Assembly: GCA_008828725.1 (NCBI GenBank)
Contig: MEHQ01001575.1
Coordinates: 1-64,000, forward strand
Reading direction: 5' to 3'
From: Saccharina japonica
Lineage: Eukaryota > Sar > Phaeophyceae > Laminariales > Laminariaceae
Length of the DNA: 64,000 bases
The position numbers and the translations under genes are program-made. Below are positions 12,801 through 27,800 of the stretch, one piece after another; position 1 is the stretch's first letter, and every line of letters begins with the position of its first letter. A model generated the notes under the pieces. It was not told the DNA's origin. It ran no database searches and worked only from the letters and a program-made list of their open reading frames with translations.

Positions 12801-15800
12801 AAAAAAAGTTTGTACGTAACAAAAATCAATAGATATTATACGATAGACGATTCGTTTTTTTGAAAAAGCGATCATGTTTTTTTATCGATGATCTTTTTCT
12901 GGGTTTAACATACCTCCTCTTGCCCCTTTTTGTTTCTTGAGTCTCGAAATTTTCGAGTGGGCTGTTCGATTTTTTTTTTTTTCTGATCGAATTTTTTCGC
13001 ACTTTTGGTCGATAAAAACAAAAGCACTATCCTGCATATTTGTCTCTTTTTTTTCTTCCGAATTTGTATCCACAAACCAATCAGTGTGGTATCTATAGCA
13101 CAAAGACTCTGCCCCCCCCCTATAAATATATGTATATTTATAGGTTGGGTTGGCGTCGGTTGGCAAGACGCTGTAAAACACGCCACTCGCTGCGTGAGCT
13201 AGACAACCAGGGTGCCGTTTTTTTTTGTTTTTTTTTTGGCGGTCACCAAAGCTGGCGGTCGAGTAGATCATTTGTGCGGGGTGGAGAACCTTTGTCCGCA
13301 CAAGGGGATGGTCGTATCACGTAGTGTAATATGGTAAGGCATCCGCGAGGCAGTTACATAGTAAAACCCATTGCTGTCTCCGGAAGTGGCCACACCAGAA
13401 ATTAAATTAACTCATTGAAGCTGTCGTCCATATGCAAGTCCGCCTCAGAGGCGGTTCTTAGCAGGATGCAGCTCACCCTCCATGCGACTCGCCCAATACC
13501 TCACGGCGCTTCGCGCTTGGTGCAAGCAATGTCTGCCTGGTTGGTGAAAACCCAACGCGATCCGTCCCGGCATTGTAGGGATGCGAGGGTCTATTGTCAT
13601 ATGACTACGGCCGTGCACTGACATGCACCCCCCCCCCCCCCCCACCCTCATGCGACTCGCCACGAACACCTCACGGCGCTCCGTGCTTGGTGCGAGCAAT
13701 ACCGTTACCAGGTCGGTGAACCCGGACGTGCACCTGTCCGGATTGTGGGATCTAGGATCCTATATGTCCATACGACTACAGACATGCATGACATGAACAC
13801 CCCCCAACCCCCACCGCGTAACTGTCGCCGTTTGCTAATGCTACTGCTGTTGCCCCCGCGACACGAAACGCAAACTATACCCACGACCCATTCATGCCAT
13901 TGACCTGTTTCGTTTTGTTCAGGGTGGCTGTCGACGTTTTGAAGAAGCAGGGCATCCTTCTCGGAGCGCACATCCCGATGGGACCGAGCGGGCTGTCTCT
14001 GGACCGGTCGCAGATCGAGTCCTTCCAGGGCTTCGCGACCTCGCTCTTGGACGCGTCGGAGGTTTCGCGGGCTAACAGGGAGGCCTCCCTTCGCGCATCG
14101 GGCAACCTCCCCTGGAATAGGTGCGTGCAGGAGTGCGTGCAAGAGCGCGTGGGCGGGTGCGAGAGGGAAGGCGAGCGAGCGGGCGAGCGGGCGGGCGGTG
14201 CATGTTTTTTTTCTTGATTTTTCTAATTTTTGGTCTTCGTGCCACACGAGTTTCAAGGCGGGATATAATTTCCCTAAAGTGGAAAAAAAAAGGTTTATTG
14301 TAATGCTGTGATACGGCACCCGCGCCCCCCTCCCCACCCGTTTGGCAAATTCACCAAAGCTTACGATACAAACGCCAGCTTTTTTTATTTATTCATAAAA
14401 CTAATTCAAGTCATTCATTAATTTTCATCTTCTCGAAGAAGACGATATACATTCTATCCAGTATGTTTTTTGTTGCCGTGTACGTGTTTCCCCATGCGTA
14501 CGTACGTATAAGTATACGAAACACGAGGCGATTTTACTTTGTTTTTTTTTAAACCGCCAATTATGCCACGGAGGCCTTTTGTTGTGTTTTTTTCAATGAA
14601 TCTTGTTGCCACGTTGCCCCCCTATCGTACGAGCGATGCTACATATGATATGAATGTTGCTACATATTATATGAATGTGGTTTTCTTACTTCAAACCTCG
14701 TGTAACGGCGACAATTTTTGTTTCAACTTTTTTGTTTTGTTTTTGAAATACACGTGTTCCTACTCTTGACATTTTATTTTGTTTTATTTCCATCGCGTTT
14801 ATTATCTTGGCACTTCCGTCTTTCTCCCTCCCTAGTCGTAACTCAGATCCGGGGTCACAAAGTAGGCTCCTCTCCCTCCTCCCCCACTACGGTTCTTGCT
14901 ACTCGCTATATTAATATATACGTTCGTTTTGTTTTTTAGTTTTAGCTCCATGCCGCGATCTTGTTTTTACACATTTATTGTTATGGCGCTTGCCATCTTG
15001 CTCTGTAGTGTCTTTCCCACGGCGTAAACCAAATCGGGTGCAACATAATGCAAGGAGGGTCACGCGGAAAGTACGTTTAGTCTCAGGGTGAGGAAGGAAA
15101 AACCGCGTCCACGGCCGCGGAAGGGCTAAAACATGTGTTACACTCACAAGGTTGCCGCATGAACGATCTTCAACAGTGCTTACTCATAAACACGCCCCGG
15201 GAAAAGAAACCCTTCACAGATGCTCCGGGTATACTCGGTACTGAGAAAGATATACTCGGAGTATCGAGTATTTTTCGTACTCCGAGTACTTGAGAGTATT
15301 AGAGTACTGGTGGCCTAAATACTCGGAGTACTTGGAGTATGAGCAGTACTGAAGGCCCAAATACTCCGAGTACTGGGAGTATGAGCAGTACTTATACTCG
15401 AGTACAAACAGTACTCGGAGTAAAAACATCCTAATTACTCGTAGTACTCCGAGTTTCGAGAGTATTGAACACCAAAATACTGCGAGTACACAAAGTACCT
15501 GAAGTATGCTTTCTCGAAAATACTCTCACTTTACTTACAGGTAGTGGGAGCATCTTTGAATTTTGAAATGCTATAAAAGCCAGTCACATGCTCCCAGAAC
15601 CTGGGAGGAATGACGGCCGAGTCTTTATAATGATGCAAAGATGCTCCTAACGTACTTCACACTCCGAGCATACCCTAAGTATCGGGTACATTTCGTACTC
15701 CGGGCACTTAGAGTGTTAGAGTACTGGCGGCCTGAATACTCGGAGTACTTGGAGTATGAGCAGTCCTGAAGTCCCAAATACTCAGAGTACAGGGAGTACC

Positions 15801-18800
15801 CGCAGTATCGGACCCGGGAATACTCCGAGTACAAGCAGTATCAAGAGTGTTTATACCCAAAATACTCCAAGTACGAGCAGTATCCCGGAGTATCGAACCC
15901 CGAAATACTCCGAGTACAAGCAGTATCAAGAGTGTTCATACCCGAACTACTCCGAGTACGAGCAGTATCCCGGAGTATCGAACCCCGGAATACTCCGAGT
16001 ACAAGCAGTATCCCGACGTATCGAACCCCGAAATACTCCGAGTACACGAAGTACCTGGAGTAGTTTATCTCCAGTACTCGTTACTTTACGCCAAGGTACT
16101 CGGAGCATCTGCGCAACCCTGGGAAACAAAAAGGGGCCCAATATATGCACAAAGTATTCCTTCACCCTTACCGGACACCATAGTAAACACTAGTAAATAG
16201 GACCTATGGTAAGCACAAAAACCTATATATTTAACTGTTTTTACGAACAATATTTGGTCCTATTTACTGCAAATAAAAATCAATTCACACTGATTTAAGA
16301 CTACAATTACTTTCCAGCTATGTATCATGCGAGGGCACAACAACATCTGACTTGTTCGCATCGTATGGCATGACATGTATGTATCTAACTGGACAATGTT
16401 TGCGCGTTTCTTTTTGGTTTTCACGCGTGGGATGTACGTGTGTTCGTGCGTCTCCAGGTTTCCGAAAAACGAGGACGAAACCAGCGTGGTCACCCGGTTC
16501 GAGCCTCCCGGCTACCTCAAGAAGACCTCCATCCACATCACCAGGTAGATAAGTATGATACATGTGTCGGTTTTTGACAACGTGATCAGGAGGAGGAGGT
16601 CATTGAGGAGGGGGGGTGTACTCATGTCGTGCACGGCCGTAGTCGTATTACCATAGACCCTCGTATCCCTACGATGCCTAAACAACATGTCTTGCTTCGA
16701 TCGTTTTTTGTTGCATTATCACGTACCAGGTGTTTTTCAGTGCCGAGAGGGAGTTTTCTTCAGTCTAGTTTCAATCGTTCCCTGTTGCATTATCACGCAT
16801 CAGGTGTTTTTTCAGCGCCAAAGGGGAGTTCTTGGCAATCATAAAGTGGCGTGTGAAAGTCAAATTAAATATTAAAAAAAATATGTATATAAAAAACGAA
16901 GAACAAAACAAGATGGAGACAACGAGATACCGCACGTATGTATCATGCGCTGAAAAAAAAACACGTAAATAAACGGTCGGGGGATACAAGGCAAACACTT
17001 GATTGATGCGTAAATAGCAAGCGAGAAAACGAGTAACGCCTGCACTCGTTTCTCTCGAGCATTTCGACCTTTCCGAGCGAATCAAGAGCGTCCAGTAAAA
17101 AAACACACTTCCGACTCGGCCCTACCGACTCGTTGCGCTTTTCAGATCTCATGACGCATCGAAAAACAAAAACTAATAAAAAACAGCCGTCCTTTTGGTG
17201 ATAATCTACTGTACTATTACGGGCGGGGCATAGTAAACACTAGTAAATAGGACCTATGGTGGACACAAAAACCTATACATTTCCAAATTTTTATCAAAAA
17301 TAGTTGGTTCTATTTATTATGGACGCATGCTACGATAGAGGTGCACCATGTTTTTTCTGAGCTCCTCACTTAAGGAGCGTCATCCCTCACCGAACATTTT
17401 ACTTTGGAGGAAAAGAAAAGCGCTGCTGGATGTGAAATCTCATGACCGAAGTATACTCTGGAAAGTTATTCGTCACAGAAATGCAAAGTCCGGCGGATTT
17501 GGGTTAAGGAGCCCGATCGTTCAGAAAACGATTGAGCCAAAACGTGCTACCTCTACCGTAGCACGCGTCTATGGTCCTCCGCAATGATAGAGAATATATT
17601 CCATTCAGGAAAATTACGTCTTCGGTCTACAGTATACAAACAAGAACCTAACGTTTATGGTTGGGTTGTTTTTGCGGGGGGGGGGGGGCGGTAAGAAACT
17701 TCGAGGGAGAAATCGTGCTCAGCGACTAATAGGAGCGCTACGCTTTATTTTACTCCAGTGTAGTATCAGCCAAGGCTCAAGGTTGCTCAAGGAATGGGTC
17801 ACATTATTGTTCCAAGCCTTGCTCGGACTACTCGTATATACTTTGTACCAGGTACTTCGTATGTACGCAGGCGTTTCTCGTTGGCAGACGGGCGGGCCCA
17901 CACTGCCTGTGATCTACACGATATCTACATACACAAACCGTTCCGGGTAGGGTCCAGACAAAAAAATGGCTCTTGCGTACATATGGTTTTCCCGGTTATG
18001 TTGAACGTTGTAGGATAAGTACCGTGGGAATGCTAAAACCCTCTGGAAGATCAAAATTAAGGGGGGAAAAGTACCGTGGGTATGTTTAAACCCTCTGCAC
18101 GATAAAAATAGAGGCAAAACAAGCACCGTGGCCATGGTGACCCCCCCCCCCCCCTCTTGCGCCATAGAACTAGAGGTGAAAAGTACCGTGGGAATGCTGA
18201 AGCCTCCCTCTGCGCGCTACAACTGAAGGCCTAAAACAAGTACCGTGGGAATAATCGAACCCTCTGCACGAGAAAATTGAAGGCAGAAAAAAGTACCAAG
18301 GGGGTGCTGAACCTTCCTTCCTCTGCGCCATAAAAACGAAGGCAAGAAAGGACCGTGAGAATGGCTCGAGCCCTCTGTACGATCAAAATAGAGGCCAAAA
18401 AGTACCGCGGGAATGTTGAACCCTCCCCCTGCGCATTAAGACGGATGTGAAAAAATACCGTGAGGATTCTAAACCCTGTGCGTGATAAAAACACAAGCAA
18501 AAAAGTACCGTGGGAATGCTGAACCCTCCCTCTGCGCGATACAAATGAAGGCAAAAAAGTACCGTGGGAATGCTTATACCCTTTGCGCGATACAGATGGA
18601 GAGGTAAACAAGTACCGTGGGAATGTTCAACTCTCCCTCTGCGCGGTAAACCTGATGGCAAAAAAGTACCGTAGAAATGCCCATATCCTTCACGCGATAT
18701 GAATGGAGGTAAAACAAGTACCGTGGGGATGCTGAACCCTCCCTCTGTGTTGTGAAACTAAAGGCAAAAAAAGTACCGAGGGAATGCTCAAACCCTCTGC

Positions 18801-21800
18801 ACGATGAAAACAGAGGCAAAAAAAGTACCACGGGAACGCTTAAACTCTCCCTCTGCGCGATAAAATTGAAAGGGAAAAAAGTACCGTGGGAATGCTCAAA
18901 CCTATGTGCGAAACAAAACGAAGGCAAAAAAGTACCGTGGGAATGCTCAAACCCTATGTGCGAAACAAAACGAAGGCAATAAAGTACCGTGGGAAGCCAT
19001 CTGTGACCGCGACACACAAATGATCTAACAGGACCGCCAGCCTTGGTGACCACCAAAATAAAAACGAAAACAAAAATCGGTACCCTGGCTGTCTAACTCA
19101 CGCAGTGAGAGGCGTGTTTTACAGCGTCGTCACCAACCGACACCAACCCAACCTATACATATATATATATATATGTATCCTATAGGGGGGTGTACTCATG
19201 TCGTGCACGGCCGTAGTCGTACAACCATAAACCCTCGCATCCCTCGTACAATGCCGGGACGGAGTATGTCGGGGTTTTCACCGACCAGGCAAACATTGCT
19301 AGCCACAAACGCGAAGCGCCAGGAGGTGTTGGGCGAGTCGCATGAAGGGTGAGCTGCATCCTACTAAGAACCGCTTGTTAGGCGGACTTGCATATGGATG
19401 ACAGCTTCAATGAGCTAATTCAATTTCTGGTGTGACCACTTCCTGAGACAGCGATGGGAGCACTGTGTAACAGAGGGGGGGGGGGTGTACTCATGTTGTG
19501 CACGGCCGTAGTCATATGACCATAGACCCTCGCATCCCTACAATGCCGGGACGGAGCGCGTTGGGTTTTCACCAACCAGGCAGACATTGCTTGCACCAAG
19601 CGCGAAACGCCGTGAGGTATTGGGCGAGTCGCATGGAGGGTGAGCTGCATCCTGCTAAGAACCGCCTCTGAGGCGGACTTGCATATGGACGACAGCTTCA
19701 ATGAGTTAATTTAATTTCTGGTGTGGCCACTTCCGGAGACAGCAATGGGTTTTACTATGTAACTGCCTCGCGGACGCCTTACCATATTAACACTACGTGA
19801 AACGACCATTCCCAGAGGGGGGGGGGGGGGAGAAGGGAGGATGACACCCAAGACCACGACTTGTCCAAGAGAAGGGTGGAAAGTAAAAGTCATGGTTTCC
19901 CAAACCAAAACAAAAGGACAGCGTCTACGGTCAACGACGCGTGTCCGGCGTATGGTTTCGATCATATTCTGTAGTGCGTACGTGCTGCAGGAAAAGGGAT
20001 AATGTTTTTACGTATAGCGTTCTGTCCGGAAATATAATAACCTTTTGTATGTAATGTTAATACGCAACCGATTCCTATATATCCGTGAAACGTATGTATC
20101 GCCGAAAAATGACATTTTTATGCTATTTAATATTACGGAGGACCATAGTAAATAGGCCTAAATATTGTTATTAAAAATAGGCAAATATATAGGTATTTGT
20201 GTGTATCATAGGTCCCTATTTACTACAGTACGTCCCCCCGTAATATTCATACTATGTCCAGCAACATAATGGCTATTGAGATATAATATTATTATTGCAT
20301 ATTGCATCCTTGCCATCCGACAGTGATGTATTCATAACACGAGCTTCAATGTTGATCACTCATAAGCACTCCGACAAGAAAATAAAACCACAGAAGAAGA
20401 AACAAGCCGAGGCCTCTGCACAGTAATCATCGTCGATTTTGTTTCGCTGGCATGAATACATGCACAAATATATATATATATATATACGTACGAACACCGC
20501 GACACAATGCCCCCTTCTAAGGAGGGGTGCCGGCTTGTTTTCTGGGCTTACCCCATGAGGAGCTCAAGAGCTTACCCGAATCATGACTTCTAAAAAGGTT
20601 GTGTGTATGCATTGTATGCGCTGTATGAGCTACATTACTGTAGTCCTAAAACGAACATTAAAACAGTTATTAAAATGTTCTGGATATAACATTTATACGC
20701 AAACGGTCCTTATATATTTGTAAAGCGTACCTATCGCCGGAAAGGGATTTGTTATACCATCGATGGTACGAGTATGTCCTGAAATATAATTACTGTTGTG
20801 ATTTTATATTGTTTTATTGGATCCTTGCCTTCCGACAATGTGGATACAGTATAAGCTTCATTCAACGTTGACCACTCATAGCACTCCGAAATACTTACAG
20901 AAGTAATAATATACCTACGGTCCAAGACTTATGTTACCTGGTACGCATTAGTGCGAGAATTTTAGTAGTTTGTTTTTGTCATATTCGTTGGAGTGGGTTA
21001 AGCCGTATATTACCTGAAGGCAAACGAAGTAACATGGAACCCCTATCCTCCTTTGACGTTCGCCATCGTACATGGAAACCCCAATATAGTTTTTGCACCG
21101 AGGAACGCTCTCAGGCACGAAAGGATATATATTCCAACTTATCCTTCATTGTCGTGACATTTTACATGGAAACCCCCCATTTGTTTTGCACCGAGAGGAA
21201 CGCTCTGGCATGTAATAATAAGTATCCCTGTATTGCTTTATTGTCGTGCCCTCTTACATGGAAACCCCCCGATATATTTCTTGCACCGAGGAACGCTCTG
21301 GCATGAAATAATGAGTATCTCTGTATTCCTTTATTGTCGTGCCATCTTACATGGAACCCCCCCCCCCCCCCCCCGATGTTGTTTGTGTCTGCGCAGGGAA
21401 GCTCTGGCGCTGAAGCGTAGCACGGGCCGGCGAGGAGAACAGAGGCCAATCACAGAACAGACGACGGTTTCCGACGGCGACAGCGACGAGACCGTTACAT
21501 TAGGTGAGAGCGGCCAAACCGAATAGACGACGGTTACAGCAGACGACGAAAGCGACGAAACCGTTTACGTTATGTGAGAGCGACCAAACCGAACAGACGA
21601 CGGTTACAGCAGACGACGAAAGCAACGAGACCTTTACATTAAGTGAGAACGACCAAACGGAACAGACAACGGTTTCAGATGGCGACAGCGACGAGACCGT
21701 TACAGTAGGCGAGAGCGACCAAACCGAACAGACGACGGTTACATTATAGGATGAAAGCGACGAAACCGTCTACGTTAGGTGAGAGCGATAGACTGAACAG

Positions 21801-24800
21801 ACGACCGTTACAATATAGGATGAAAGCGACAAAACCGATACACACTAGAGGAAATAGACACAACGGACGAATGGTTACAACAAACGACGAAGGTGACGAA
21901 ACGCGTTACATTAGTTGAGAGCGGCCTGCTCAATGGCCCGTTGGTCTATTATAGCAGTAAACCACGGCGACTGATACGGTTGCTGTCGGGGGTTCGGATC
22001 TTCGTATGAAGAGTTTTAGTCCCAAATGACACCAAATAACTGCTGTCGAGAGCGCATATTGAAGCGTGGTTAGGCACGATTCGACGAGGGAAGAAAGAGC
22101 TGAAACCTTCTGGCGATAAAAAAAAACAAGGCATGTACCGTACGAGTAGTGGGGAGGGGGGTGAAGAGCCTGCTCAGTGACCCCGGTTGTGAGTCACGAC
22201 TCCGTAAGAGGGAAAGAGAAAAGAAGGGCGAAGATAATATACGGGAGGGGGGAAAAATGAAAAAAAGGGGGGGAAAAGTGCAGGGCGTGAGGATCGAAGG
22301 CAGCTAGATGTTGGCTGCACACATGTCGGGAAAAACGAGTCGGGTCCCGACTTTCACCGTAATCTTCTATCCCGGTATACAGTACTGTCGCCTGCTTATT
22401 TTTCGTCTGCCCTTTTTTACTCCTGCGCTTGGGCAGGACTATTGTTCAATAGCACGCCCTTTCGTCATAGTAGGCCCAGCCGGCGTAGTGGCAGCGGGCT
22501 CCTCCCACCGTAGGGGCGGTTAGCCCCCCCCTCAAGCGAGCAGCTATATACCGCTTAGACGTACGTACGTACCTACGAGCAGAATGACACTTTTACTACT
22601 GCTGTACTCGTAGCGCTGTAGCTAACGAGGTAAGCGATGGTTTTGAGGGCTACTGCTGCTGCTGCTGCTGTACGTAGCGTGCAGAATGCGTGGTCGCGGG
22701 TTGATCAAGCCCGAGTGAAGTTTCTTCGAATACCGTCATGTTTTTAGTTTGTGATACTAAGACGTTTGAGCTCTCGTCATACGAGGAGCTCAGAAAATAA
22801 TATGCCGCCACCCCTGTATGCCGTGGCGTTGCTCAGCGTTCCCATCCCCAAAAGATGCAGCGGTGGCGGAGGCTATTAAGATTGGATAGCTCTGGGAATT
22901 TGAGTAACCCCCCCCCCGTTTTTGTTGGTCGAAACGGCTGCACCCACCGCACGGTATGGGTCCGCAAACAAAAGAAACCCCTAATCCGAGCAAACCTTAG
23001 CAAGCCCTAAGATATGAGCAAACCTTACGCTCTGAGCAAGCCTTAAGATCTGATCAAGTCTTAATATCTGAGCAAGCATTGATATTTGAGCAAATCTTAA
23101 GATCTGAGCAAGCCTTAAGATCTGAGCAAACCTTAAGATATGAGCAAACGTTTACATCTGAGCAAGCCTTGAGATCTGAGCAAACCTTAAGATATGAGCA
23201 AGCCTTAAGATATCCATCGTGTTGCGTTCGCCTCCCCGAGCGTAAACACGCTTCCGTAATAAATTGGTGTCCTCTTTTCTTTTCGCGCATACTATATACC
23301 GCAGTTAACGGCGACGACAGCGGCGGCTATTACTGTTGGATGGTTCCTTGGTTTAGTTTTGAAACCCCCCGTGCGTCTGGGTCCGTCATGAAATGTGTTT
23401 TTGTCGGCCAAAACGCGCTGCCCCCACCGCAAACGCCCAACCTGAGGAAAAGCCTCAACATATTTAGTTTGACTCCATTCTTGAACAACCCTGAGCCTAT
23501 TTACTAGTAGCAGGCCATTAGATAGGATTTAGTGTTGCATTCGCCGCCGAGCACGTTTATTTTTTAATTATTTTTTTAATCATCCCAGATTGTTTTTATG
23601 AACAGCGAAAAATCGACCCTTAGACCATCTGTTATGGGAAATTTATTTTTTGGGCTCCAGGAACTGATTTCAAGACCCAATGTACCCGTTTTACCACGTT
23701 GGACAGTCAAAAACACCGATACCCCCCCTCAAGATTCACGCGGTAGAATTCCGAGTGGTTCCTGGGGCACTTCTCCTTTTTTCCAGGGTCCCAGTTTGAT
23801 TTTTGGAGCAACCAATATGTTTCAGAAATATGTATTGTTGGTCAAACCTGTGGGCAAACAAAATGGATCTTCGATGATTTTCGGCTAAAATTGGCCGTCA
23901 GAACAGGAAAATTGGATGAACAGTCAAACTACGACCCTGGAAAAACGGAAAAGTACGGCAGAAAGCTCTCGGATAAATACGGGGAGCATCCTGATGAGTC
24001 TACAGGTGTTTTAGGCCGTCCCGCCGAGTAAATCGCGTATCTTCGGCCTAAACTCTCAGTTATGAGGGCCCAATTGTTTTTTCTTCATAATATATGGTCT
24101 TAATGCTCTTCTTTTTATTCCATTCTCCATCTGACAGTATGCAGCTCTTCATTCAATTACACCAGTCACATACAGTACCTATCAATCGTCCCTGACTGCT
24201 TGACAAGCTCATACGAATAACGATGTCCTCCTCAATCAAACGCTGAAGGGGCGACGACATGCGCTTGCGCCTTTCAATCAAGTACCGGTATACACTAAGT
24301 GCCGATGTTCTAACTTTATTTTTTTAACTCGTTATAGCACAAAACTAGCGTAAAACGTGAGTATACTTATTTTGTCACGGATGGACCATACTCGTACACA
24401 GCATGCGTCGATACACAGCTCTCGGGGGCCTCTTTTCCTTTCGCGTGATGCCCCCAGTCAATGGCGCCACCGGCAGCGACGGCAGCGGCGACGGGGACGG
24501 CGACGGCGGTGGCGAAAAGGCTTCGAGAAGTCGGCGGGCGCTGGAGAACGACACAACAGACGACGACAGCGACAAGGAAGGCGAAGAAGAAGAAGAAGAA
24601 GAAGAAGAAGGAGAAGAAGGACGGCGGAAAGCACGGTAAGAAACTTTTCTTGTGCTTCCGCGTTTTGACCGACCTATTTTTTTTTTTATTCCGTTTGCCG
24701 ACTGACAATTCGGGCAGCGCTTGATCCAATCATATCAGACCAGTCACATACAGTACAGGTGACACCTACAATAATAACAAACAAGAAATATGGTCCAGGC

Positions 24801-27800
24801 TGGATTTCTTCCTGTAGAGAGGGTGCTGCCTACACTAGTTTCAAGATAACGACTCTCGGATTTCTTATTCTCTTCTAAATGTCAACCTTGCCTTCGTATT
24901 AGCCCGTTTCTCATAGGTGTCCTGTACTCTATATATGCAGACTAAAAGAGTAAATCGAACGGAATCCATTGACTTCAAAAACTGGAAGGCTGCTATATTT
25001 AATATCAATCAGACTTGAACACTCACTCGGTGAACATTTTACCGACTTAGACTTAGTACAATGTTTGTATGTATGTATGCATGGTCTTAAAACGACGACG
25101 CTCATTCCACCCCTTCTCTGCGTGAAAAAAAAACACACACACACACACACACGCTCAAATACAAAAAGGAGGGTCTTCATCAAAGGAGCCCAACGAGACG
25201 CGGACGCCGCCTTAATGACCCGAATGCAGAGGAAGCTTCACTTCCGTCGGAACCCGCGGTGGGACGCGGAGAGCCGCTGGCACGAGAAGGTATGTATTTC
25301 TGCATGCTTTAGAGCCGTGACGTGTGTTCTTACGCGGGACAATATATATGCTAAATAGAACCTACGGTACACACTATTAATAATACCTATGTATTTGCGA
25401 TTTTTTGCTAACATTATTTGGTCCTATTTACTTTGGTTCACCCACAAGAGTGGTGCACTGGGGGAGGGGTAACAGCCTACCAATTTGTCCGTAAATATAA
25501 GGACCGATTGGATGAAATATTACTGCACAAATGTTCCCTGTGTTTTCGGAACAACTCTGTCCCCAACTGAAGACCACAATAGGATTCAATAGTAATACAG
25601 TAGTACGTATACAAACGGTTTTTCTGAGTAGGTTGTCCTCAAGCGGTTGAATTCGAATTTACAAACCATTGTCTGCACACGTTACTGATGACTGTTAATA
25701 AGGTACGTACAGATTTTCCAATACCTAATTTTCTGCGGAAGCTCTGTCTGTATACATTTCTACCTCACCCAGAGACAAACAAAAAAAAGTAGAAATTTAT
25801 ACAGCACAGGACACCTGATAAGAAACAGGAAATCTGGCCCAGGCTGGATTTCTCATATTGAAAAGGGTGCTTTCTACACTAATTCCAAGATAACGACTCC
25901 CGAGCTTCTTATTATCCTCTAAATCTCAGCCAGGCTTTCTTGTGAGCGTGTTTCTTATTAGGTGTCCAGTCCTGTATGTATGCCAAGCCCGACTTGATAT
26001 AACCCTACGTGTGTGGAAAGGGGTATATAAGTGCAAACGAAACAAAAAAAAAAATTATGTTGCTGCCCCCCCGAGAGAGTAGGAACGGTGCTCCGTCTCG
26101 AAAGGGATGCGTGGTCAACGGTCAAATTTACGACTAAGGCAAGCAACAAATGAGTACCCCCCCCCCCCCGCCCCAACGCCTCTTTCGACGGCTCGCTACT
26201 CGTCTGCTTTCAATATCGCACATCAGCTGCTCACCGCAGTGGCCCCTTTTTCGGAGCCCCAGACGGGAGCGGCGACCCACGGAGGGGCCCACGGCGGCAG
26301 CAACCCCGGCCCGGCCAGTGCCGGTAAGCTATCGAGTATCTCAAGCCGCACTCGTACCCTAGGGGGAGGAGGGAAGGGGGGTGTACCCGTTAGCCTAATG
26401 TCGTGCAGGGCGGTAATCGTGTGACCCTAGGCCGTCTAATCCCTAGAATGCCGGGATGGAGCACGTTGGCTTTTTACTAGCCAGGCGTGCGTTAGACTAG
26501 GGTGTGGGGGGGGGGGGATACTCATGTCGTACATGGCGGTACTCGTACTATCATATACCGTATTCCCTCGCATCCCTATATATATCGTCGGGACGGAGCA
26601 CGTCGGGTTTTTGCACCGACCGGGCAGACATTGAGGTTGCCAATATATTTGGACGTACCGCTACCGGTGTATAGCTGCTAGAGCCGAATGCCGGCCACCG
26701 CTCGACTTTGATTCGCCCAGTGCCTTGGGCGGAGAGCCCTAGCTGGGAATCTAGTATACGTATCACGTTGCCCCTTTGCATCACAATATCGATTACTTAG
26801 TAGAGGCGTCACGGAAGGGCTTGGACGTTCGACGAAATATTTTCACGTAGCATAACAATGCATGTATATATATAGCCGAGGTACACGAACGTACGCCGAG
26901 ACACACACGCACTGCGATGGGTTGTTAGCCATAAGGATACCCGTGCTAAAAAGACAAAGTAACCACGGGGATTTACAGCTCCGGCTAGATGTTGGCTTTC
27001 GAACACGGTGGATGCTCGGCTCACCGCTGACCGCACGATTCTTGATTCACCCACTTTTGGCTGGGTGGGTGCCATGACTTTCGTTGCGATGGGGAGACGT
27101 ATTTCCAACTCACTTACTCTGTATTTCTGGACCGGCACGCCTCCAACTAATACTACTCTATTTTCTACTGCGGAAACCTCTCTTTGTTTCGTTCACGCGT
27201 TGCTGCTTTTTTTGACCGCAAGCAACGTCTCGGTAACTCGTATCCCCCCCTCCCCCCCCCTCCCCCCCCCAAGGGCCTTGCCACGGCTCCGGTTCGGTTA
27301 CTCGGGCTGTTCCCCCGTAATTTTTCTTTACTTTCAGACCCACTTTTGCGCAAGCGTTTTCGGCGTTTGGCCGCAAATGTCGGGGGGTGTTCGACGCCGT
27401 GCTGTTGGCCCAACGCACTAGACAAAATGCGGTGATTTGGTTAACACATAACACATCATTTCGACGCGGGTTGATCGACAAGGGAAGAAAGCCGCTTGCT
27501 TTATTATCGCGATGAACGTGCAAGGCACGAACATTACGGGGGGAGGGGTGGAGAAGAGCCTGCTGTTTACGTGACCTCAGATCTGAGTTACGACTAGGAA
27601 GGGGTGAAAAAGAAAACACTACGAGCAGAAGTAAGAGCTAGTGCCCGTCGATGGAAGCCATTGAACGTGGACACTGCGATGGGTGCGTTCAGTAGGGTGG
27701 GGTAGTTGGCGTGTAATGGTATTGGGGGCCAACCGTAGAGATACCCGCCTACCCGGATGTAGCATCCCAAGATTCACACCAGTAAATTCCGCCATACTAC

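Noticed and set aside
18231-19056. Long minus-strand open frames with repeated SHGTF-like peptides
   Set aside because: They are translations of the 57-bp minisatellite and shift frame with unit variants.
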